NCBI GenBank assembly: GCA_029259845.1
Contig: JAJDEI010000145.1
Coordinates: 1-41,529, forward strand
Length of the DNA: 41,529 bases
Origin: Planctomycetaceae bacterium
GTDB taxonomy: Bacteria; Planctomycetota; Planctomycetia; Planctomycetales; Planctomycetaceae
Direction: 5' to 3'
The translations under genes and the position numbers were made by a program. Numbering within the stretch: position 1 is the stretch's first letter; each line of letters opens with the position of its first letter. The notes below the pieces were generated by a model that ran no database searches, was not told the DNA's origin, and worked only from the letters and a program-made list of their open reading frames with translations. Below, piece by piece: positions 1 through 7,275 of the stretch.

Positions 1-18
1 TCGTCGGCGAGAGCGCGG

Positions 19-102
19 CAAAACTCGTCAGATCAAGGAGCCGAATCGCAGACATATCCCTAGATACGTCGAGATTTGGCGACGCCGAGCTGACGAGTTT
101 TG
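19..102. repeat. 13-bp inverted repeat at left edge
   Basis: CAAAACTCGTCAG at 19-31 is the exact reverse complement of CTGACGAGTTTTG at 90-102, separated by 58 bases. The right arm overlaps the only upstream start codon (TTG at 100) of the following reading frame. It may be a hairpin or the end of a small element cut by the window edge. Confidence 0.6.
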
Positions 103-354
103 ACCGCTTGCAGTCAGAGTGAGTTTTTCAACGGGCTGCTAGGCGAATGGGGTTCGCTCAGCAAGAAACGCAAACACAGTTTTCTTGTCAGGCAAATGGC
201 CTTGCTAGGCCATAAGATCGGCCTTCCTGTCAACACACGCCAACAAGAGATTCTTGTTCACGAAAGTGCGTACGATTTAGGGCTCGCTGTCGATCGGGCT
301 GCTGGCATTTACGACAGCAACATGAGCGTTGTCGAATACATCAGCACACACTGA
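100..354 (+). CDS. Small hypothetical protein (possible gene fragment)
   Basis: An 84-codon frame with no family I recognise. Its composition is protein-like (mixed charged and hydrophobic residues, a basic KKRKH patch near residue 23), unlike typical shadow frames. The only start that keeps full length is a TTG at 100, just after an in-frame TGA at 91, and this TTG sits inside the arm of an inverted repeat with no good ribosome binding site. It may therefore be a remnant whose true 5' end was lost when the repeat arrived, or it may start internally at the Met within RQMALLG. No function can be assigned. Confidence 0.4.
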   Translation: MTACSQSEFFNGLLGEWGSLSKKRKHSFLVRQMALLGHKIGLPVNTRQQEILVHESAYDLGLAVDRAAGIYDSNMSVVEYISTH

Positions 355-471
355 GAATCGTTGTTGCCGCTATTCGCGGCCAGTGCGTCGCTTGGATCAT
401 GGAAGGCATCGATACGCGAGAGACGGGCATTTCCTGCCTCTCAGAGAGTGTCAAGATGGGAGCTTTAGGGG

Positions 472-621
472 CTAAAAGATTTGTTGAAGGGTGGTGACTA
501 TCATCGCCCACACGAATGCGATGATTGTGAGGATGAGAATGAGCAGAGGCGGGAGGATCATAAGCAGACATCCTATCTGCATCAGGTCTAAGCTGGCCTT
601 GGCCAATTTTTTGTCGTCCAT
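472..621 (-). CDS. 49-residue small single-pass membrane protein
   Basis: The minus strand from ATG at 621 encodes 49 residues ending in TAG at 472. The start is preceded by a good Shine-Dalgarno (TAAGGAGAATTGAA then ATG). Residues 1-9 are charged (MDDKKLAKA), residues 17-43 are an uninterrupted hydrophobic helix (CLLMILPPLLILILTIIAFVWAMIV), and the tail is short (TTLQQIF). This predicts a small integral membrane peptide. No family is recognised, and its short length means it is easily missed. It stands alone between two unknown genes on the other strand. Function unknown; a membrane-regulatory peptide or a hydrophobic toxin-like peptide are equally possible. Confidence 0.72.
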   Translation of the reverse strand: MDDKKLAKASLDLMQIGCLLMILPPLLILILTIIAFVWAMIVTTLQQIF

Positions 622-668
622 TTCAATTCTCCTTAGAAGGGGGGTTGTTGATTCGTGACCAAAGAGAC

Positions 669-785
669 GTAGGGTGCGTGGCCACCGATGAAAGCGGTGC
701 GTTCATATGGTGTGGAGCACTGAACCAGATTCCGCATTGATCGCGCGATCCGAACGCACCGTCAATCGACAGCCAAGCACCCTAC
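669..785. repeat. Nested inverted repeat, 117 bp
   Basis: Outer arms GTAGGGTGC (669-677) and GCACCCTAC (777-785) enclose inner arms GGTGCGTTC (696-704) and GAACGCACC (752-760). The structure could fold as a long cruciform and lies just upstream of the gene starting at 816, so it may act in its leader or be a miniature mobile repeat. Confidence 0.6.
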
Positions 786-815
786 CTGCTGATTGGACAC
801 ACACGAGGCAAGAAA

Positions 816-1175
816 ATGCAGCCATCTTTTGAGCAAGTATGGGAAGAGCTTAGAAAAGCCCTGAAGCAGCAGCCCCCATGTCGGGAGCACCCTGAGTTCT
901 CGTGCATCCACACATTGGCCGACCGCGTGCCCAACCACATCTTAGACGTGGAAGAGGACCGTATTCGCCTCTTGTCACATGGGTCAAAAAAGGGCAAACC
1001 TCGGTCTATCTCTCGAAGCCGCTTTGAGGAAACGTGGAGTGAACTGATCGCGCATGGTTCGGTCCCATTTCGGACAGGGAATCATGGAAGTATCGTGGGT
1101 GCCATTTACGTGCAGTGCCTTCGGAGCCGTGTCGCGTTGACCGGATCAAACGAGATCAGTCTGGTAAAGAACTAG
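816..1175 (+). CDS. Hypothetical protein, 119 aa
   Basis: ATG at 816 is preceded by GAGG at good spacing (ACGAGGCAAGAAA). The protein is soluble and mixed alpha/beta. A central stretch (residues ~40-75) reads as a short beta hairpin (NHILDVEEDRIRLLS) followed by basic residues (KKGKPRSISRSRF) and a helix (EETWSELIAHG). This vaguely resembles small domains found beside HNH or restriction-type nucleases, where a beta element precedes an F-x-x-x-W helix, but I cannot name a family with confidence. Upstream is a nested inverted repeat; downstream is a 650-base repeat-rich gap. It is probably a real monocistronic accessory gene. Confidence 0.7.
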   Translation: MQPSFEQVWEELRKALKQQPPCREHPEFSCIHTLADRVPNHILDVEEDRIRLLSHGSKKGKPRSISRSRFEETWSELIAHGSVPFRTGNHGSIVGAIYVQCLRSRVALTGSNEISLVKN

Positions 1176-1187
1176 AGATACGCGGCC

Positions 1188-1278
1188 GGGTGCCATGTCC
1201 GCATCGCGAAGCAGGCCGGACATGCCGACGCGCTCAGCCCGCATGCTCATGCTGCTTTGCGACATGAGCATGGCACCC
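1188..1278 (+). repeat. 91-bp GGGTGCCATG inverted-repeat element, copy 1
   Basis: It begins GGGTGCCATG and ends CATGGCACCC. Each half contains a related TCGC(G/A)AAGCAG motif, so the element is an imperfect palindrome. A second copy of exactly the same length lies at 8198-8288 in opposite orientation, and a degenerate part copy lies near 1695-1735. It carries no coding capacity; it is probably a REP/MITE-like dispersed element. Confidence 0.8.
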
Positions 1279-1338
1279 GGCGATTCGGAGGTAATGACCG
1301 ATCGGCTAAACCGTCGACGCCACCCCCGGACGCGGGTG

Positions 1339-1363
1339 GCCCCGGTTGCTTGTCAACCGGGGC
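1339..1363. repeat. CCCCGGTTG-CAACCGGGG hairpin
   Basis: GCCCCGGTTG (1339-1348) pairs with CAACCGGGGC (1354-1363) across a 5-base loop. The surrounding GTGG..CCGGTTGCTTGTCAACC motif recurs at 38218-38247 and 40010-40032, and a perfect-palindrome relative lies at 5473-5510. Confidence 0.65.
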
Positions 1364-1477
1364 GGCGCAGCCGTGGGAGGTTGTGCACCCGGTTGGGGGC
1401 CATGCTCTCACGCCGGCAGGCGGGCGAGTATGGCGAGCCGGTGAGTGGTTCCTGGCGAGATTCGGACCGCAACGTGA

Positions 1478-1544
1478 CTTGGTGCCTTTGTGTCTTCCTG
1501 GTTGAATAAACACCACAAAGGCACAAAGGCACAAAGGCACCAAG
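1478..1544. repeat. Hairpin with tandem GCACAAAG units
   Basis: CTTGGTGCCTTTGTG (1478-1492) is the exact reverse complement of CACAAAGGCACCAAG (1530-1544). The right side contains about three tandem copies of an 8-base GCACAAAG unit (1514-1541), which suggests slippage growth. Such CAAAGGCAC hairpins are, to my knowledge, common in planctomycete intergenic DNA. Confidence 0.7.
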
Positions 1545-1826
1545 AGAAGAGCGGGGTGGATCGGATTGTTAGTCTGCGACGATCCGCCTCATCCGCGTTT
1601 CCTGTTTCTGTCTTGTGACGGACGTTGACGGTTCGGTGGGCGAGTTGTGTGGTTGACCCGTCGCTAACGCTCTGGGCTCTGATGAGGGCGCAGGCGAAAC
1701 AGGGCGGACATGCCGATTCGCCCACCCCGCATGGTCACCCAGCTCCCACACCATGCTGCTACGTCCTCGGAGATGACTGCTGAGCTTGGTTGAATCCGCT
1801 TCGGTCGGTAAAGTCCATCCAAAGGA

Positions 1827-3275
1827 GTGGATCGGCCTGACGCTGCGAAACAGTTTTCTGCCAAACTCAAGAGCATGCCATCACCTTCAGATGACCGCCG
1901 ACAGTTGAAGCTTCTGGATGAGTTGCGGAAACGTCGGCGGGATCTTGCCAAGACGTTTGGGCCGGCGGTCTTGCTCACGCTGGTGGGGTTTGCGATTGCT
2001 TTGTTCTTCGTCGAGCCGGCACCGCCGCGCGAGCTGGTGATCGCGACCGGGCATCGGGACGGCAACTACTATGCGGTTGCGGAGGAGTACGCCCGGCGGC
2101 TCAAGCAGCACGGCGTGACGCTGCAGGTTCGGGAGACGGCCGGCTCGGTCGAGAACTACGACCTGCTGCTGCACGACGAGGGCGTGCATCTGGCGATTGT
2201 GCAGGGGGGCACGGTGCCGGAGGGGACCGGTCCGGAGCGGCTGGAGTCGCTGGCGACGCTGTATCTGGAGCCGGTGTGGGTCTTCTGCCGCAGGGGGCTG
2301 TCGATTGGGAGGCTGTCGGACCTGCAGAACAAACGGATCGCCGTCGGGACGGATGGCAGCGGGACGCAGCGGTTGGCCGCGGCTCTGCTGGAAGCGACGG
2401 GAGTCCGCAACGGACGCGAGGGGACGGTGTTCGTCAAGCAGTCGGGCCGCGCTGCTGCCGCGTTGCTGAAAAGTGGCGAGGTCGATGCCGGGTTGTTCGT
2501 GCTGTCGGCGACGTCGCCGCTCATCCGCGAGCTCCTGCTGGACGAGCAGCTTGAGCTGCTAAGCATTGACCGCAGCCGCGCCTATTCGCGGCGGTTTCCC
2601 TTCCTCAAGAGCATCGTGCTCGAACAGGGGGTGATCGATCTGGCGTTGGACCTGCCCCGTCGGCGGGTCAACCTGATCGCCCCGGTTGCTAATCTGGTTG
2701 CCGATAGCGAGTTGCACGATGCGTTCATCCCGCTGCTGTTGGAGGCAGCAACCGACGTGCACCGGCCCGGCGGATTGCTGTCGGACACCGGCGCGTACCC
2801 GTCGCTGGAGGGGATTGAGTTCCCCCCGAACCCGGCCGCCAGTTATTACCTGGAGCACGGTCCGTCGTTCTTTCAGCGGCATCTCAGTTTTTGGGTCGCC
2901 TCGCTGTTCGACCGCACGAAGATCATGCTCGTCCCTTTGCTGATGCTGTTGATTCCCCTCGTGCGGCTGGCTCCGCCGGTGTACCGCTGGCGGATCCGCT
3001 CCGGCATCTACCGCTGGTATGCCATTCTGCGCGGCATCGACCAGTCGCTGCGCGGCGACTCGCCGGAAGAGTTAGCCGACTGCGAACGCAAGCTCACCGA
3101 AGTCGAACGCGAACTGGAAGAGGTGACCGTCCCGCTCTCCTACATGGAAGAATTCTACAACCTGCACCTGCACATCGACCTCGTCAAACGCCGCCTCGCC
3201 CGGCGACGGCAGCAACCGCCGGCGGCGACAGATGATCAAACCGCCGATTCTCTGACCATCACCCCGCAGGAATAA
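1827..3275 (+). CDS. TAXI-family (TRAP) solute-binding protein, membrane anchored
   Basis: The core (residues ~68-330) matches TAXI/NMT1-like periplasmic binding proteins: RELVIATGHRDGNYYAVAEEYARRL, a central SLATLYLEPVWVFCR, and DLQNKRIAVGTDGSGTQRLA. Family members bind small organic acids such as glutamate for TRAP transporters. It is not a free secreted protein: a TM helix at ~44-62 follows a basic segment, a second TM lies at ~365-385, and a charged helical region (~410-440) follows on the cytosolic side. No TRAP permease lies nearby, so it may sense rather than transport. The GTG at 1827 overlaps its own AAAGGAG, so ATG 1875 is a plausible alternative start. Family certain, ligand unknown. 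Confidence 0.88.
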   Translation: MDRPDAAKQFSAKLKSMPSPSDDRRQLKLLDELRKRRRDLAKTFGPAVLLTLVGFAIALFFVEPAPPRELVIATGHRDGNYYAVAEEYARRLKQHGVTLQVRETAGSVENYDLLLHDEGVHLAIVQGGTVPEGTGPERLESLATLYLEPVWVFCRRGLSIGRLSDLQNKRIAVGTDGSGTQRLAAALLEATGVRNGREGTVFVKQSGRAAAALLKSGEVDAGLFVLSATSPLIRELLLDEQLELLSIDRSRAYSRRFPFLKSIVLEQGVIDLALDLPRRRVNLIAPVANLVADSELHDAFIPLLLEAATDVHRPGGLLSDTGAYPSLEGIEFPPNPAASYYLEHGPSFFQRHLSFWVASLFDRTKIMLVPLLMLLIPLVRLAPPVYRWRIRSGIYRWYAILRGIDQSLRGDSPEELADCERKLTEVERELEEVTVPLSYMEEFYNLHLHIDLVKRRLARRRQQPPAATDDQTADSLTITPQE

Positions 3276-3343
3276 AGCGTAGTCCGGGGTGGCAGGGCGT
3301 CACGGCGAAGGCCGGGTCGCCATGACGGACGCCCCCGCATGCG

Positions 3344-4558
3344 CTACCAGTCGATGACCGATCCGTCGTCGGCGTCGTAGGTTTCCGGGTAGGGGCCGGG
3401 TTCGCCGACTTGGGCGAGGAGCTTGTCTTCGTCGATTTCGATGCCGAGACCGGTCCCTGTGGGGAGCGGGAGGAAGCCGTTCTCCTGTCGGAAGGGGACC
3501 TTGAGCAGGTCTTCGTAGGTGTTGGTGCCGCGCTCCTGAATCAGGAAGTTGGGGATCGCGGCGGCGATCTGACAACTGGCAGCGAGCGAGCAGGGGCCTT
3601 GCGGGTTGTGCGGGGCGATCGGGACGTAGTATGCCTCGGCCATGCCGGCGATGAGCCGCAATTCGGTGATCCCGCCGGCGTAACAAACGTCCGGTTGCAG
3701 GATGGCGGCCGCCTTCTTTTCGAGAATGTCGCGGAAGCCCCATTTGGTGAAGATCCGCTCTCCGGTGGCGACCGGAATATGCGTTTTGCGGGCGATTTCG
3801 GCCATCGCATCGACGTGCTGGCAGGCGACCGGTTCTTCGTAGAAGTACGGCTGGTACGGTTCCAGGGCCTTGATGAGCAGCAGTGCGGTCTGCGGCTGGA
3901 CGGCGCCGTGGAAGTCGATCCCGATGTCAACATCCGGCCCAAACTTCTCCCGCAGTGCGGCGAACCGGTCAACCGCCCGGTTGACGTAACCCTGGCTTTC
4001 AACATAACGGAAAGGGATGCGTCCGTCGGCTGTGATGTTCGTTTTGAAGGCGTTGAGCTTGCCTTGCTCGACGTCGCCTTGTGAGCCGTACACGCGGATT
4101 TTGTCCCGCGTCGGACCGCCCAATAGCTCATAGACCGGCACGCCGAGCGCCTTACCTTTGATGTCCCACAGCGCCTGGTCGATGCCACTCACAACGGCGG
4201 TCAGCACCGGTCCTCCCCGGTAGAACGCATGGCGGTAGATCGCTTGCCAGTGGTGGGTCACTCGTCGCGGATCCTTGCCGACGAGATACGCTTCCACCTG
4301 TTTGGCCCCCGCTGCACACGTCTTACTGCGGTCCTTGAGCATCTCCCCCCAGCCGGTGATGCCGGCGTTCGTCGAAATCTTCACGAAGACCCAACTGTTC
4401 TTGAGAACGAAGGTTTCGAGCTTGGTGATCTTGAGCCGATCTTTGGGACCGATCTGCGCGGCGTTCGTCGGCTTTGCCGACCACCGCTGATCAAGCAGCG
4501 CCAAGGCGCCCGCACCGGCCAAACACTGAATGAACGAGCGGCGATTACAATGCGGCAT
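3344..4558 (-). CDS. Enolase-superfamily dehydratase, galactonate dehydratase-like, Tat-exported
   Basis: A mandelate racemase/muconate lactonizing enzyme of about 404 residues. Its motifs closely follow D-galactonate dehydratase (DgoD): the metal-ligand set D in DFHG (~213), E in EEP (~240), E in GER (~265), then QPDVCYAGGITE and the histidine in APHNPQGP (~315). The predicted reaction is dehydration of a sugar acid to a 2-keto-3-deoxy acid. Unlike cytosolic DgoD, it begins with a twin-arginine signal (NRRSFIQ, hydrophobic core AGAGALALL), so it probably acts in the periplasm. ATG 4558 is preferred over the longer frame because GGGAGA lies just upstream. Other acid-sugar dehydratase substrates remain possible. 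Confidence 0.88.
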   Translation of the reverse strand: MPHCNRRSFIQCLAGAGALALLDQRWSAKPTNAAQIGPKDRLKITKLETFVLKNSWVFVKISTNAGITGWGEMLKDRSKTCAAGAKQVEAYLVGKDPRRVTHHWQAIYRHAFYRGGPVLTAVVSGIDQALWDIKGKALGVPVYELLGGPTRDKIRVYGSQGDVEQGKLNAFKTNITADGRIPFRYVESQGYVNRAVDRFAALREKFGPDVDIGIDFHGAVQPQTALLLIKALEPYQPYFYEEPVACQHVDAMAEIARKTHIPVATGERIFTKWGFRDILEKKAAAILQPDVCYAGGITELRLIAGMAEAYYVPIAPHNPQGPCSLAASCQIAAAIPNFLIQERGTNTYEDLLKVPFRQENGFLPLPTGTGLGIEIDEDKLLAQVGEPGPYPETYDADDGSVIDW

Positions 4559-4622
4559 CGAACTTTCTCCCAGGGGGAACACGCGACCTGTGAAACGAGT
4601 GCTCTGTCAAACCTAGAACTGA

Positions 4623-4678
4623 GGGTTGGAGATCAGCCTTTAGGCTGCGAGAGCAAGCGAAAGCTTGAACTCCAACCC
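4623..4678. repeat. 56-bp inverted repeat with two internal hairpins
   Basis: GGGTTGGAG (4623-4631) pairs with CTCCAACCC (4670-4678). Inside are two further hairpins, CAGCCT-TT-AGGCTG (4634-4647) and CAAGC-GAAA-GCTTG near 4653-4666, giving a branched, three-stem fold. It lies between the divergent start of the dehydratase and the end of the potassium channel gene. Confidence 0.7.
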
Positions 4679-4828
4679 CAGGACGGAATGACGCACTCGG
4701 GGCCCATTGAACCATGCCCCGAGGAATCAATCAAATGCGCGAGCCAATCGCAATCGAGAATTGATGCCGTCCGCCTGAGACAGTTGCACGATGCCCGGAG
4801 ATTCGGCAGCGAGCCGTCGACAACTCCG

Positions 4829-5392
4829 TCACGACGGCTCGCTTCGGTCGGCGGGACGCCGACCAGGCTCAACATTTTGATCCGGGTTCCAGGTGGCCTG
4901 CATTTCCAGAAAGATGAACGACGCGGTCCACGCGATCAACACCAGCCCTGTGAGCGTTTCGAGTGCGGTCATGAACCGCAGCGATCCGCGCGGCGTGATG
5001 TCCCCGAACCCCAGCGACGTGTACGCCACAAACGAGAAGTACCAGTAGTCATTCGACTCCTGATCCTCGGTATCCTTGCTGCCATGCAGCTCCACGTAGC
5101 CACTCACGTTGCCCAGCGCGCCAGACACAACCGAAGGAAGAGCGGCATCATTTTTGTGCAGTTCCCCGAAGTTACCCACGTTGTCCAACGCCGCGTAACC
5201 GAGGGAGAAGCACGAGACTTCGACCACATGCGCCAGCAATGCGCCCAACACGAGCAGGTTGAGCCGCCTCCGCCGCCGCAGGCTGTCACCTCGCCGCAGC
5301 CGGGAAAGGTTCACCAGCGCCGAATAATGGATGCCCACACAGGCCACCACCAGCAGGACCGAAACCGACAAGACCGTCAAGACCGACAACAT
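4829..5392 (-). CDS. Two-TM potassium-channel-like protein (Ion_trans_2 pore)
   Basis: 187 residues with an N-terminal TM (residues 1-24), a second hydrophobic helix (~45-70), a re-entrant pore loop and a final TM (~140-162). The pore loop reads YTSLGFGDITP, the equivalent of the potassium-channel filter TVGYGD with F for Y and L for V. This places it with Kch/Ion_trans_2 channels for K+ (or monovalent cation) passage across the cytoplasmic membrane. No RCK/TrkA regulatory domain is attached; the C-terminus is a short polar tail rich in Arg and Pro. It stands alone. Family assignment is strong; gating and selectivity are inferred. Confidence 0.85.
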   Translation of the reverse strand: MLSVLTVLSVSVLLVVACVGIHYSALVNLSRLRRGDSLRRRRRLNLLVLGALLAHVVEVSCFSLGYAALDNVGNFGELHKNDAALPSVVSGALGNVSGYVELHGSKDTEDQESNDYWYFSFVAYTSLGFGDITPRGSLRFMTALETLTGLVLIAWTASFIFLEMQATWNPDQNVEPGRRPADRSEPS

Positions 5393-5472
5393 CGCGGGAC
5401 GTCACTGGGGGAGAGGAGATGGGAAACGGGAGATGGGAAATGGTAAATGGGGGCGATGTTCGATCGCAGCCG

Positions 5473-5510
5473 GTGGGTGGCCCCGGTTGCACGCAACCGG
5501 GGCCACCCAC
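5473..5510. repeat. Perfect 38-bp hairpin downstream of hicB-like gene
   Basis: GTGGGTGGCCCCGGTTGC (5473-5490) and its exact complement (5493-5510) are separated by 2 bases. It starts 2 bases after the stop of the HicB-like gene, so it could end that transcript, although no T-tract follows. It belongs to the CCCCGGTTG repeat family also seen at 1339-1363. Confidence 0.7.
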
Positions 5511-5512
5511 GC

Positions 5513-5728
5513 CTACGCCGGAATCTCCACATAATCAACGACGCTCGACGGCTCGGGCACACAAAGACCATCCTCGCGCAATCCCTGCAAGTGGATTTCG
5601 ATAGCCTCCTGCAATTGCTGTTCCGTCTCCGCGACTGTGGCTCCGGTCGCCACGCAGCCCGGAAGATCAGGGACATACGCCGCGAAATTCGAATCCGCCT
5701 TCTCGACAACGATTGCGTATCGTCTCAT
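5513..5728 (-). CDS. HicB-type antitoxin family protein
   Basis: 71 residues matching the HicB N-terminal partial RNase H fold: RYAIVVEKADSNFAAYVPDLPGCVATGATVAETEQQLQEAIEIHLQGL. HicB proteins neutralise HicA mRNA interferases, and some act alone as regulators. No HicA-like partner (short, with a catalytic His) is adjacent, and there is no C-terminal DNA-binding domain. Its ribosome binding site AAGGAG is formed by the last two codons of the upstream AbiJ-like gene, with only 6 bases between stop and start, so the two are almost certainly translated from one mRNA. It may antagonise that protein instead of a HicA. Confidence 0.85.
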   Translation of the reverse strand: MRRYAIVVEKADSNFAAYVPDLPGCVATGATVAETEQQLQEAIEIHLQGLREDGLCVPEPSSVVDYVEIPA

Positions 5729-5734
5729 GCCACG

Positions 5735-6628
5735 TTACTCCTTCAGCCCCGCCTGTTTGAGCGAGCTACCGGGATCACTCTCGGCCTTCTTGCCGACCAA
5801 CAAGTTGACAAACGCTGAGCATGCCACCAGCATGAATTTCGCCTCCGCGTAGGTCGGCGGAGTGCCTCTATCAGTTAGAGCGTGGCGAATCCCGCCCGAG
5901 TCACTTGTGTAGCCATAGAGCTTCAGTAGCCCATCCTTGAAAGCAGGATGTAGGTCACCATTCCGTTCGATGAATTTGATGCAATCTCCAAGCGTGGCGT
6001 TCGGCTGCGATGAGACTTCCTGAGCGGCAGACTCGACGGCAGAGATTGCCTCTTTGACCGCGTTGCGATAGTCGGGAGCCTGTCTATCGGAAATAAGTTC
6101 AAGCGATCGTTCCAAGTGTGTGCGAGCCGCACCAAACGGCGTCGCTAGGGCTTCTTCGATCGCGGCGATTTCGTGGTCGTCAGAGATGTCAACTATCTCG
6201 TCTCCAACAAAGCGGTAAGCTGCGTTTTCCGTTTCCAAGACGTCGTTGGCCATGATTCGTAGCGTCGTGGCCCAATCATCCGGACAGTTCTTCAGGATAA
6301 ACTCAAGAAAATCGTAGACCTCCCACCACTCGCCTTTAAGGAAGTGATTACGAAACGCAGCGTAGCTGGACTGCGAGTATCCGGGGTCAAATCTCGGGAG
6401 CGTGTCGAGAGGGAGTTTGAAATAGTTGTGCCATATCTTCTGACACAGATGCAAGATGTCGTGAGTGTCGCGAGTGGTACCGCGCCAAGCAACGGGTTCG
6501 GTGAAGCTTTCCCAGATGGATATCTGTAAGACGTTCCATAGACGGTTACGCAACTCTTCGTCTGCGTCCTCACGCTGAATGGCCTTCTGAAGTGGTTGTA
6601 TGCCCTTTCGCTGAGAGAACAATGGCAT
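5735..6628 (-). CDS. AbiJ-NTD4-like abortive-infection family protein
   Basis: 297 residues. The N-terminus (FSQRKGIQPLQKAIQREDADEELRNRLWNVL) resembles the AbiJ_NTD4 domain found at the start of many predicted abortive-infection proteins. The C-terminal half (residues ~185-285) has the associated all-helical region: NAVKEAISAVESAAQEV, TLGDCIKFIE, LHPAFKDGLLKLYGYTSDSGGIRHAL and a final FMLVACSAFVNLL helix, comparable to HEPN-like or Abi C-terminal domains. No classical nuclease motif is evident. It is coupled to a HicB-type gene. The likely role is phage defence or growth arrest; this is inferred from family, not from sequence chemistry. Confidence 0.75.
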   Translation of the reverse strand: MPLFSQRKGIQPLQKAIQREDADEELRNRLWNVLQISIWESFTEPVAWRGTTRDTHDILHLCQKIWHNYFKLPLDTLPRFDPGYSQSSYAAFRNHFLKGEWWEVYDFLEFILKNCPDDWATTLRIMANDVLETENAAYRFVGDEIVDISDDHEIAAIEEALATPFGAARTHLERSLELISDRQAPDYRNAVKEAISAVESAAQEVSSQPNATLGDCIKFIERNGDLHPAFKDGLLKLYGYTSDSGGIRHALTDRGTPPTYAEAKFMLVACSAFVNLLVGKKAESDPGSSLKQAGLKE

Positions 6629-7275
6629 TGCGAGTTGATCCTAACCGAACGACCACGGCTTCACGATGCGATCTGCAACGAGCATACCCCCGTTCGCACG
6701 ATCCCGACAGAGTGTTGACGAGACCGTTGTTGTGTGCCGTCGCGGCGTGAGTCTTGATTATCCGCAATTTGCGGGACGGTCGCTACGCGAACCCGTTCAC
6801 GCATCGCTTTCGGTGAGGTGTTGCTGAGCCTCTTCCGGCGGATACCTACCAGCGAGTTGAAGCGTCTCACGTTCGAGAAGACGGTCCGAGTTGTTGAAGT
6901 TGAGGATTCGGGCCGTTGCTTCACCGATTGGTGTCCGGGGGTCGATGACGACGCCGTTCAAAGCGAAATGATCGCCCCAGTGGTCCCTACGCGGATTGAA
7001 GAATCTCGAGAACTCCCCCGTGCTGGGTGCGATCGACCCGATGTCCGTCCCCTTGGATCGATCCGCAGAGACGTAGGTCAGGCTTTGCCTGACGGCATCG
7101 GGCAGATGTGCGGACGCTGTTCGATCACTCGATCACGGCATCGGATCGTCAGCAGGATTACTCGCCGGCGATCGAGTTGTGTCCGATCCAATCGCTTCCC
7201 GCGCATTCGTCAGGCGGAGCCTGACCGACGCCCTCACCGCAAAGTCAGGCAAAGCCTGCCTACGTGGCTCTCTTT
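6629..7275. other. Intergenic region with GTCAGGC repeats
   Basis: About 650 bases between the start of the AbiJ-like gene and the stop of the metallo-hydrolase gene. Frames here cross the repeats and show no recognisable protein. The promoter of the AbiJ-hicB unit should lie near its left end. The right end holds three GTCAGGC...GCCTGAC palindromes. Confidence 0.6.
7073..7263. repeat. Inverted pair of GTAGGTCAGGC repeats with a third internal copy
   Basis: GTAGGTCAGGCTTTGCCTGAC (7073-7093) is nearly the reverse complement of GTCAGGCAAAGCCTGCCTAC (7244-7263), with a further palindrome GTCAGGCGGAGCCTGAC at 7209-7225. Each unit is itself a hairpin, and the pair delimits a segment of about 190 bp. 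Confidence 0.7.

Larger units (their letters stand above)
1176..1826. other. Repeat-rich intergenic region
   Basis: No convincing gene. It holds the 91-bp GGGTGCCATG element (1188-1278), a CCCCGGTTG hairpin (1339-1363), a 15-bp-stem hairpin with GCACAAAG tandem units (1478-1544) and a degenerate partial copy of the 91-bp element near 1695-1735. Frames here are short, overlap the repeats and show no family features. Confidence 0.7.

Noticed and set aside
1514..1541. Tandem GCACAAAG units considered as a CRISPR or satellite
   Set aside because: Only about three 8-base units with no spacers; part of a hairpin.
4229..5446. 405-codon plus-strand frame
   Set aside because: Runs across the dehydratase start, a repeat and the potassium channel in antisense; no domain seen.
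5513..6628. Complete HicAB toxin-antitoxin module
   Set aside because: No HicA-like small protein is found on either side of the HicB-type gene.
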